From: Betaproteobacteria bacterium | GTDB lineage: Bacteria > Pseudomonadota > Gammaproteobacteria > Burkholderiales > SG8-41 | Assembly (NCBI GenBank): GCA_947486575.1 | Contig: CANKUB010000022.1 | Coordinates: 1-47,219, forward strand | Reading direction: 5' to 3' | Length of the DNA stretch: 47,219 nt | Shown: one piece after another, positions 41,282 through 47,219 of the stretch | Layout: every line of letters starts with the position of its first letter | Position numbering within the stretch: position 1 is the stretch's first letter | Notes under the pieces: model-generated | What the model was told of the DNA's origin: nothing | The model's input: only the letters and a program-made list of their open reading frames with translations | Database searches by the model: none | Position numbers and translations under genes: made by a program

Positions 41282-41821
41282 TCAATACTGAATCGCAGTT
41301 GCAGATAGGCCTTGGGCGCTGGCAAAAGATTGACCGCCCGCTTTATCCACGGCATAGCTGTCCAGCAGCGACAATTGCGCAGTGCTGATGGCGGCACTAT
41401 CACCAAACGCGTTGCCGATGGTTTCTTTGTCAAAGCCACGTATGCCAACCGTCGATGTGGTTCGCGTGGGTTGTGAACGGCCAAAAATACTTCCCAGCGA
41501 AGTACCACCACCACCACCGGATGATGCGCCGGAACCGAAGCTGATATCTGTCGTTAGGGCCCAGCCGGTGCCGCCCGGCGTTTTGATGTTAAGCCACGCG
41601 CCTTGCTTGGTACTTGCGTCACCTGCGGTACCCTTGGCAACCTGCGCAACCGGTGCCGAGTCAAAGCGCGCTTCAGAACGCAGCGGCGCATCTTTGACAA
41701 AGGTCACTGGTTCGGCGCTCACCAGAGTCGGGCCGACCAAACCTGCCACTAGCGTGAACATTGCAAACACAGCAAATATTTGGCCAACAGTCTTGCCCAT
41801 GGCGTGGCGACACAAAATCAT
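41282..41821 (-). CDS. Exported SH3-domain protein
   Basis: This 179-residue protein begins with a signal peptide (MILCRHAMGKTVGQIFAVFAMF...VSAEP). A bacterial SH3 domain (about residues 40-100: FVKDAPLRSEARFDSAPVAQV, GAWLNIKTPGGTGWALTTDIS) and a Gly-rich linker follow. The C-terminal part STVGIRGFDKETI is a motif shared by similar proteins next to M48 proteases. ATG 41819-41821 with GGGGGT upstream is preferred to ATG 41798-41800. It probably binds peptidoglycan or the partner protease; this is inference from domain and pairing. Confidence 0.78.
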   Translation of the reverse strand: MILCRHAMGKTVGQIFAVFAMFTLVAGLVGPTLVSAEPVTFVKDAPLRSEARFDSAPVAQVAKGTAGDASTKQGAWLNIKTPGGTGWALTTDISFGSGASSGGGGGTSLGSIFGRSQPTRTTSTVGIRGFDKETIGNAFGDSAAISTAQLSLLDSYAVDKAGGQSFASAQGLSATAIQY

Positions 41822-41875
41822 AACTACCCCCGGCGAATGCGTTAAATAGCACTTGCAGCGACTTGCTGATGAAAG

Positions 41876-41881
41876 ATTATA
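41876..41881 (-). promoter_or_regulatory. Candidate -10 box for the SH3/M48 unit
   Basis: Read on the minus strand this is TATAAT, 55 nt before the SH3-protein start in the divergent gap with nth. Only a weak -35 (TTTCGC, 16 nt further up) is seen. Confidence 0.45.
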
Positions 41882-41944
41882 TACTGCCCGGCGCGCTGCG
41901 AAATAACAAACCTGTAACCCGGTCTCCACCCATACCGCTCCCAC

Positions 41945-42592
41945 ATGAACCCCACCAAACGACGCACCATTTTTGAGCGTTTTCACGCCGCCAACCCGGA
42001 GCCTCGCGGGGAATTGCACTTCAATAGCCCATTTGAACTGCTGATTGCGGTAATTTTATCGGCGCAGGCCACGGATAAAAGCGTAAACCTTGCCACCGAT
42101 CAGCTTTATCAACACGCCAACACGCCCGCCAGCCTACTTAAGTTGGGGCAAAAAGGCCTGGAGCGCTACGTTAAATCCATCGGCCTTTACCGCACCAAAG
42201 CCAAAAATATCATCGCCACCTGCAAAATGCTGCTGAATGAGCACGGCGGCGAAGTGCCGCGCACGCGCGAAGCGCTCGAAGCGCTGCCCGGTGTAGGCCG
42301 TAAAACCGCGAATGTAGTGTTGAATATTGCGTTTGGTGAACCCACAATTGCCGTCGATACGCACTTGTTTCGCATCGGCAACCGCACGGGTTTGGCACCC
42401 GGTAAAACACCGCTCGAAGTGGAAGAGCGATTCCTGAAATTCGTGCCCGCAGAATTCATGCTGCACGCGCACCACTGGCTGATTCTGCACGGGCGCTACG
42501 TGTGTGTGGCGCGTGCGCCCAAATGCGGGGAGTGCCTGATTGCGGATTTGTGCGAATTCAAGGGTAAAACCCGTGAATCAGTGCAAGCCTGA
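41945..42592 (+). CDS. nth: Endonuclease III (DNA glycosylase/AP lyase)
   Basis: Nth removes oxidised pyrimidines and cuts at abasic sites. The 215-residue protein has the helix-hairpin-helix LPGVGRKTANVVLN with catalytic Lys (about residue 120), the catalytic Asp in IAVDTHLFRIGNR, and four Cys of the [4Fe-4S] cluster in CVARAPKCGECLIADLC. Length fits E. coli Nth (211). It starts at ATG 41945, diverges from the SH3 gene and is followed by a stem-loop. Confidence 0.97.
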   Translation: MNPTKRRTIFERFHAANPEPRGELHFNSPFELLIAVILSAQATDKSVNLATDQLYQHANTPASLLKLGQKGLERYVKSIGLYRTKAKNIIATCKMLLNEHGGEVPRTREALEALPGVGRKTANVVLNIAFGEPTIAVDTHLFRIGNRTGLAPGKTPLEVEERFLKFVPAEFMLHAHHWLILHGRYVCVARAPKCGECLIADLCEFKGKTRESVQA

Positions 42593-42597
42593 AATGC

Positions 42598-42635
42598 GAA
42601 GGGGGCACCCCACCGCTAAGTGGGACACCCCCTTC
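42598..42635. terminator. Bidirectional stem-loop between nth and a cytochrome c gene
   Basis: GAAGGGGG at 42598-42605 pairs with CCCCCTTC at 42628-42635, and inside it CCCAC pairs with GTGGG. It lies in a convergent gap of 60 nt, just where a two-way terminator is expected. No clear T run follows on either strand. Confidence 0.65.
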
Positions 42636-42652
42636 ACACCTTCAACCATTCG

Positions 42653-42976
42653 TTACTTGAACGTTACCAACCCCTGCTGCGACGAAAAATAAGCAGCTAG
42701 ATCTTCGATATCGCGCTGCGAAAGGTTTGTACCCATCGGTGCCATGATCGGGTTTTTACGAGTTCCTGATTTGTAGCCCTGCAACGATTTGACGATGTAA
42801 TCGGCTTGTTGACCGGCGAGCTTGGGGAAATCCGCGCTTGCACTGTTGCCATCTGCGCCATGGCAAGCCGCACAGGCCTTGGCTTTTTCCTTGCCTGCTT
42901 CGGCATTGGCTGCCATCGCCGTGGCGCTTACCACTGTTAAAACCGTACCACAAACCAAAGCTGTGATTTTATTCAT
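42653..42976 (-). CDS. Small periplasmic monohaem cytochrome c
   Basis: This 107-residue protein has a signal peptide (to about residue 23, ATAMAANA) and one haem site, KACAACHGADGNS. The Met ligand is probably the one in the PIMAPMGTNLS region. FPKLAGQQADYIVKSLQGYKSG is typical of class I cytochromes of the c4/c5 or c553-like group. It follows the larger cytochrome c gene on the same strand, 23 nt apart, suggesting co-transcription. It probably shuttles electrons in the periplasm, possibly to cbb3 oxidase; the partner is inferred. Confidence 0.92.
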   Translation of the reverse strand: MNKITALVCGTVLTVVSATAMAANAEAGKEKAKACAACHGADGNSASADFPKLAGQQADYIVKSLQGYKSGTRKNPIMAPMGTNLSQRDIEDLAAYFSSQQGLVTFK

Positions 42977-42999
42977 GAGTTTCTCCCTGGTCTTTGCGG

Positions 43000-43362
43000 T
43001 TAATGGCCTGCCACTTTGCTCGGACCCGCGCCGTAATACGCTGCGAGATCAGCCATGTCTTTGTCGGATAACGTAGCCGCGATACCCTTCATGCTCGGAT
43101 GATTGCGGTCGCCCGATTTGTAGGCCTGCAATGCCTTGACGATATACGCCGGATGCTGGCCGCCGATTTTCGGCACGCTGTAAACCTCAGGGAACGCTGT
43201 CTTGTAGCCAACAATACCGTGGCAGCCGATACACATGGAATTCAGCTTAGCGCCCGACGCCGCATCGCCCGCAGGGGCCTGCGCCGAAGCTGTGCCAGTC
43301 AACATCGCCCCCGCCAACAACAAGGAAGCCGTCGCGATTCCCGATTTTGCATGCTGTTTCAT
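43000..43362 (-). CDS. Small periplasmic monohaem cytochrome c (first of the pair)
   Basis: The 120-residue protein has a signal peptide (MKQHAKSGIATASLLLAGAM...ASA), one CXXCH site in MCIGCHGIVGYK, and a later Met in SMKGIAATLS as probable sixth ligand. IGGQHPAYIVKALQAYKSGDRNHPSMKGI parallels the same stretch in the next gene, so the pair probably arose by duplication. The ATG at 43360-43362 is used; a longer frame adds non-family sequence across the promoter. A TATAAT box lies upstream. Confidence 0.92.
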   Translation of the reverse strand: MKQHAKSGIATASLLLAGAMLTGTASAQAPAGDAASGAKLNSMCIGCHGIVGYKTAFPEVYSVPKIGGQHPAYIVKALQAYKSGDRNHPSMKGIAATLSDKDMADLAAYYGAGPSKVAGH

Positions 43363-43426
43363 AGTCTTGGTCTCTGCCGTAAAGTCCGTCAATGCTGTTG
43401 TTTTCGTGATGTTTCTCAGCGCGATG

Positions 43427-43432
43427 ATTATA
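43427..43432 (-). promoter_or_regulatory. Candidate -10 box for the cytochrome c pair
   Basis: The minus strand reads TATAAT, 64 nt before the first cytochrome ATG in the divergent gap to the SulP gene. A weak -35-like element lies 17 nt upstream. Confidence 0.5.
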
Positions 43433-43522
43433 CCCGAAAATCCGCTTTCGTTGCCGCGCAGCACGCGATCACAGATAATGGACAATCCCTGAATCCGGCA
43501 TTCCACCACGCATCCCACGCCC

Positions 43523-45367
43523 TTGAAACCGCGCCGTCAAGACCATGCCTTCGTCTGGCTGACCCATTTACTGCCGTTTCTGCGCTGGTGGCCGATGGTC
43601 AATCGCGACACGCTGCGCGCAGACGGAATGGCAGCGCTCGCTGGCGCAATCATTGTGCTGCCGCAAGGCGTCGCCTTTGCCACGCTGGCCGGCATGCCGC
43701 CGCAATATGGCTTGTATGCGGCCATGGTGCCCGCGATAGTCGCGGCATTGTTCGGCTCCAGCTGGCATCTGGTGTCCGGCCCCACCAATGTGATTTCGAT
43801 TTTTCTCTTTGCCAGCCTGAGTGTTCTGGCCGAGCCATCCAGTTCCGAATACGTCAAACTGGCACTCACCATTGCCTTTCTGGTGGGCGTGATGCAGCTT
43901 GCCATGGGCCTCGCGCGCATGGGCGCACTGGTGAATTTTATATCGCACACAGTGGTGATCAGTTTTACCGCAGGTGCGGCGTGCCTGATTTTTGCCGCCC
44001 AGCTTAAAAATTTTTTCGGCATGGATATCCCGCGCGGCCTGTCTTTTCTGGATACCGTGGGGACGTTCATCGCAAAATTTCTCGACCTGAATTTATACGT
44101 CACCAGCGTTGGCGCGGTAACGCTCATCGCAGGCCTGGCTTCGCGCAAGTGGAAGCCCAAATTCCCCTACATGATTACCGCCATGCTTGCAGGCAGCCTG
44201 TTTGCCTTTGCGCTCAATCTGATATTCGGCGCTGCGCGCACCGGCATTGCCATGGTGGGCGATCTGCCGGGCAGCCTACCGCAACTGTCACACCCGGATT
44301 TGTCACCGGATACGCTGAAGAAAACCTTGCCGGTAGCATTTGCGGTGATGATACTGGCGCTGACTGAAGCCGTCTCAATTGCGCGCGCCATCGCTGCCAA
44401 AACGGGCCAGCGTATCGACGGCAATCAGGAATTCATCGGCCAGGGTTTATCCAACATTGCGGGGGCGTTTTTTTCGGGTTACGCCAGCAGCGGTTCGTTT
44501 AACCGCAGCGGCGCAAATTTCGAAGCGGGTGCGCGCACACCACTGGCTGCGGTAGGTTCAGCGCTGATACTGATATTCATGCTGCTGGTGTTGGCGCCGC
44601 TGTCGAACCATTTGCCGCTTGCGGTGATGGGTGCCATTCTGTTTTTGGTCGCCTACGGCCTGATTGATATCCCTCAAATGCGCGCCGTGGTGCGCACCAG
44701 TCGCCGCGAAACCGTGGTGATGCTGGTGACGTTTTTGTCTGCCTTGCTGGTACATCTGGAGTTCGCCATTTACGCGGGTGTTTTGCTATCGCTGATTCTG
44801 TATCTGATGCAAACCGCGCGCCCACGCATACTCGATGTTAAACCTGACCCGCAACCCGGCAGCTATCACTTCACCGCCGATACCGGGCTGCCCGACTGTC
44901 CGCAACTTAAAATGCTGCGCATTAACGGCGAGGCGTTCTTTGGCGCAGTCGATCACATCCAGACCCACATGGAACAGGTGGACGAACAAACGCCCACGCA
45001 AAAGCATCTGCTGATCGTCGCCAGCGGCATCAATTTCGTCGATATCGCTGGCGCAGAAGCGCTCACCCACGAGGCGCACCGCCGTCGCCGAATGGGTGGC
45101 GATCTGTATTTTTATCGTATGAAAGATTCCGCCCGGCAGTTTCTGGAACGCGGCGGCTACATGAACGATATCGGTCGCAAAAATGTGTTCGACGTGCGTG
45201 ACATACCGCTGGACACGATCTATCCCAAGCTCGACAACACGATTTGCCAGCATTGCACGCTGCGAATTTTCACCCAGTGTAAAGATAAACTGCCTAATGG
45301 TGAGCCACGCGATAAACCGCGTGCTGAACCGCAGCAAGAAACGTTCACCTTAACGCCCTCATCGTAA
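43523..45367 (+). CDS. SulP/SLC26 family anion transporter with STAS domain
   Basis: The 614-residue inner-membrane protein has the SulP start pattern (RADGMAALAGAIIVLPQGVAFATLAGMPPQYGLYAA), about 12 helices, and the NRSGANFEAGARTPLA-type signature (GYASSGSFNRSGANF). A cytoplasmic STAS domain (about residues 450-565) follows, with the loop INFVDIAGAEAL. After the STAS domain is an unusual cysteine cluster (CQHCTLRIFTQC) and a polar tail. Substrates of the family include sulphate, bicarbonate and dicarboxylates; which applies is not readable. The start is a weak TTG at 43523 without a clear ribosome site; an ATG at 43595 would cut only the N-terminal tail. Confidence 0.87.
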   Translation: MKPRRQDHAFVWLTHLLPFLRWWPMVNRDTLRADGMAALAGAIIVLPQGVAFATLAGMPPQYGLYAAMVPAIVAALFGSSWHLVSGPTNVISIFLFASLSVLAEPSSSEYVKLALTIAFLVGVMQLAMGLARMGALVNFISHTVVISFTAGAACLIFAAQLKNFFGMDIPRGLSFLDTVGTFIAKFLDLNLYVTSVGAVTLIAGLASRKWKPKFPYMITAMLAGSLFAFALNLIFGAARTGIAMVGDLPGSLPQLSHPDLSPDTLKKTLPVAFAVMILALTEAVSIARAIAAKTGQRIDGNQEFIGQGLSNIAGAFFSGYASSGSFNRSGANFEAGARTPLAAVGSALILIFMLLVLAPLSNHLPLAVMGAILFLVAYGLIDIPQMRAVVRTSRRETVVMLVTFLSALLVHLEFAIYAGVLLSLILYLMQTARPRILDVKPDPQPGSYHFTADTGLPDCPQLKMLRINGEAFFGAVDHIQTHMEQVDEQTPTQKHLLIVASGINFVDIAGAEALTHEAHRRRRMGGDLYFYRMKDSARQFLERGGYMNDIGRKNVFDVRDIPLDTIYPKLDNTICQHCTLRIFTQCKDKLPNGEPRDKPRAEPQQETFTLTPSS

Positions 45368-45374
45368 ATACAGC

Positions 45375-45929
45375 ATGGCGAACCGCCTGACCAAAATCTA
45401 CACCCGCACAGGTGATAAAGGTGACACCGGCCTGGCCGATGGATCACGCGTGGCCAAAGATGCCCCACGCATTGAGGCGATGGGCGAAATCGATGAATTA
45501 AACAGCGCCATTGGCGTATTGCTATGCGAAGCGCTGCCTGACGATTTGCGCGTCTGCCTGACCAATGTGCAAAACGATTTATTTGATCTGGGCGGTGAGT
45601 TGAGCGTGCCGGGCCACACCATACTCGCCGATTCTCACGTCACGCAACTCGAAGCCGCACTCGATCATTTCAACGCCACCCTGCCCACGCTGAAAGACTT
45701 TATTCTGCCCGGCGGCTCGCGCGCAGCCGCACTCGCGCACGTCGCGCGCACCGTGTGCCGCCGCGCCGAACGGCGTGTGATTACGTTAAGTAAAAGTGAA
45801 GCAGTGCCTGTGCTGGCTTGCCCGTATTTGAACCGCCTATCGGATTTATTGTTTGTGGTCGCACGCGTGCTGAACCGGCACGCGCAAGGCATGGATGTGT
45901 TGTGGCAACCGGGCAGGAATCGTAAGTAA
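45375..45929 (+). CDS. Cob(I)alamin adenosyltransferase, PduO type
   Basis: This enzyme transfers the adenosyl group of ATP to cob(I)alamin, making adenosylcobalamin. The 184-residue protein has the PduO-family N-terminal IYTRTGDKGDTGLADGSRV (ATP binding), DELNSAIGVL, DLFDLGGELSVPG and, near the C-terminus, YLNRLSDLLFVVARVLN. Length and order match. It starts 7 nt after the SulP stop and is probably transcribed with it. Confidence 0.94.
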   Translation: MANRLTKIYTRTGDKGDTGLADGSRVAKDAPRIEAMGEIDELNSAIGVLLCEALPDDLRVCLTNVQNDLFDLGGELSVPGHTILADSHVTQLEAALDHFNATLPTLKDFILPGGSRAAALAHVARTVCRRAERRVITLSKSEAVPVLACPYLNRLSDLLFVVARVLNRHAQGMDVLWQPGRNRK

Positions 45930-45957
45930 TTGTTTTTATTTATTTTTTAGAATCGTC

Positions 45958-46323
45958 TCACAGCAATTCCGTATCCTCGTGTGCATAAGCGGGCGCGCAT
46001 GCACACAATATTTTCAGCGCCGCCTCACCCACGCATTCAATACAGTGCGCCGTTCCAGGTGCGATACAAATCGTATCGCCCGCGCCCACCACAAAGTTCT
46101 GCGTACCCAAGGTCATAAGTCCGGTGCCTTGTGTAATGTGATAAATCTCTTCAGTCACGTGGTGCCGATGCAAGGCGGTTTTTCTGCCGCGTTCGACAAT
46201 TGCTTCTGCAAAACTCTGTGCGCGATTACCGCGCGCTGCGTTTTGCGCCGGGTGCATTAACTCGCGTATTTGCGAGCCGTCTCTTGTGATGTACGGCTTG
46301 ACTGAAGCGTAGGCAGTTTTCAT
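45958..46323 (-). CDS. Cupin-domain protein
   Basis: This 121-residue protein is a single cupin barrel. It has the metal-ligand motif HRHHVTEEIYHITQGTGLMTLG (two His, one Glu) and the second motif PGTAHCIE with another His. Such proteins bind Fe, Mn or Zn and act as small isomerases, dioxygenases or sugar-handling enzymes. The substrate is unknown. It converges with the adenosyltransferase gene and diverges from the racemase gene. Several Cys near the C-terminus (IECVGEAALKILCACAP) are unusual but without clear meaning. Confidence 0.8.
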   Translation of the reverse strand: MKTAYASVKPYITRDGSQIRELMHPAQNAARGNRAQSFAEAIVERGRKTALHRHHVTEEIYHITQGTGLMTLGTQNFVVGAGDTICIAPGTAHCIECVGEAALKILCACAPAYAHEDTELL

Positions 46324-46368
46324 GGCACAGGACGAGTAAAATGTCAGTGAACCATTTTACGGCACATT

Positions 46369-47079
46369 ATGAATAAAGCCATTCTTACGCTGGGCGTACT
46401 CGGCGGCATGGGACCGCTCGCCACGGTGGATTTTCTGCAAAAGCTGATCGAAGAGACACCGGCCACACGCGATCAGGACCACATTCCCGTGATCGCCTAT
46501 TCGGTGCCGCAAATTCCCGATCGCCCACCCGCGATTATTGGCACCGGCGAATCACCGTTCCCCCATATGCTTGCAGGCATACACACACTCAGGCATGCGG
46601 GCGCCGCGGCAATCGCCATCGCCTGCAACACCGCGCACTTCTGGTATGACGATCTTTTACAGCAAGGTGGCGTGCCGATACTGCATATCGCCGATGCAGC
46701 CTGCGCGGACTTTGCCGGACTAAATATTCAACGCGTGGGCCTGCTGGCGACGCAGGGCGCGATTGCAGCAGGGTTTTATCAGTCGCGCTTAAGCGCGCGC
46801 GGCATCGAATGCCTGTTATCCAGTGCGGACGATCAACATGCTCTGGTATTGCCCGCCATCGAACACGTAAAGCGCACCGAATTGGCGCAGGCCCACGCGT
46901 TAGCCACGCGCGCCGCGCAGAGTCTGCTCAAGAGCGGTGCGCAAGCGATCATCATGGGCTGCACCGAAATTCCCCTGGCGATTGAATATCAATCATCCGA
47001 AGTAGCGGCGCACTGCATTGATGCCACACGCGCACTCGCCCGCGCCTGTGTGCGCTGGTGGCAATCCGAATTAGCCTGA
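46369..47079 (+). CDS. Aspartate/glutamate racemase family protein
   Basis: The 236-residue protein belongs to the cofactor-independent Asp/Glu racemase superfamily. It has GVLGGMGPLATVDFL at the start and the two catalytic Cys motifs, IACNTAHFWY and MGCTEIPLAI. Length matches aspartate racemases. Which amino acid or hydantoin is used cannot be read from the sequence. It starts at ATG 46369, diverging from the cupin gene. Confidence 0.9.
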   Translation: MNKAILTLGVLGGMGPLATVDFLQKLIEETPATRDQDHIPVIAYSVPQIPDRPPAIIGTGESPFPHMLAGIHTLRHAGAAAIAIACNTAHFWYDDLLQQGGVPILHIADAACADFAGLNIQRVGLLATQGAIAAGFYQSRLSARGIECLLSSADDQHALVLPAIEHVKRTELAQAHALATRAAQSLLKSGAQAIIMGCTEIPLAIEYQSSEVAAHCIDATRALARACVRWWQSELA

Positions 47080-47174
47080 ATTTTGCATAAAAAGGGCAAA
47101 GAACACCGTAAGTGATTGGTACAATGTGAGTTATTGAGAAACACATTCGTCAACACCAACAGGTCTTTGCCACT

Positions 47175-47219
47175 ATGGATTCTACGCCAGAACAACTCCG
47201 ATTTGCTTCGATTCCGGGC
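47175..47219 (+). CDS. Start of a gene running off the right edge
   Basis: ATG 47175 opens a frame of 15 codons (MDSTPEQLRFASIPG) to the end of the window. A TACAAT -10-like box lies at 47120-47125 in the gap. Too little is seen to name a product, and no good ribosome site is evident. Confidence 0.35.
   Translation, partial: MDSTPEQLRFASIPG

Noticed and set aside
1-47219. Mobile elements, phage genes, CRISPR arrays, tRNA or rRNA genes
   Set aside because: No transposase, integrase, spaced repeats, or tRNA-like cloverleaf was noticed on either strand.

Overview
The window looks like a chromosomal stretch of a facultatively anaerobic, nitrate-respiring betaproteobacterium. The gene set supports this: narK1-narK2-narGHJI, nnrS, a DNR-type regulator, cbb3 oxidase with its ccoGHIS assembly genes, and the aat-bpt-rsxB and SH3/M48-nth groupings. 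Coding density is high and G+C appears moderately high. I saw no rRNA or tRNA gene, IS element, phage gene or CRISPR array.

Layout. Positions 1-1197 hold the end of an unidentified gene and a YVTN beta-propeller gene broken by one extra T in a T7 run. Positions 1238-3376 hold fabI and an MFS transporter on the minus strand. Positions 3729-6669 are an anaerobic class III ribonucleotide reductase operon in which the glycyl-radical C-terminus of NrdD is a separate 66-residue protein, followed by nrdG. Positions 6775-10021 hold a DNR-type regulator, a nitronate monooxygenase and nnrS (nitrogen-oxide stress). Positions 10024-21002 are the nitrate respiration operon, read leftwards as narK1, narK2, narG, narH, narJ, narI, a parvulin, a small unknown protein, and then nnrS. 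A PII-like gene diverges from narK1. Positions 21549-31874 are the microaerobic respiration block (ccoI, ccoS, ccoNOQP, ccoG, ccoH, a small membrane protein, hemN, a TauE/SafE-family protein). A decayed ompW lies just upstream of ccoI. Positions 32258-37434 hold a P-type ATPase and an acyl-CoA synthetase/acetyltransferase fusion. From 37612 rightwards the genes are mainly housekeeping: creA, aat, bpt, rsxB, an M48 protease, an SH3 protein, nth, two small cytochromes c, a SulP transporter, a cobalamin adenosyltransferase, a cupin and an Asp/Glu racemase family member.

The unifying feature is regulatory. Nine TTGAT-N4-ATCAA type (FNR/DNR) sites lie in intergenic gaps, upstream of nrdD, the regulator itself, the nitronate monooxygenase, narK1, the PII-like gene, hemN, ccoN, the ompW remnant/ccoI and the synthetase/ATPase operon. 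Positions 3600-37540 therefore read as one low-oxygen/nitrogen-oxide regulon covering DNA precursor synthesis, haem synthesis, terminal oxidase, nitrate reductase and NO protection. The most interesting items are the split NrdD, the ompW deletion remnant that keeps its FNR site, the frameshifted propeller gene, and the FNR-boxed PII-like and synthetase/ATPase genes. All calls come from reading the sequence; no database search was run.
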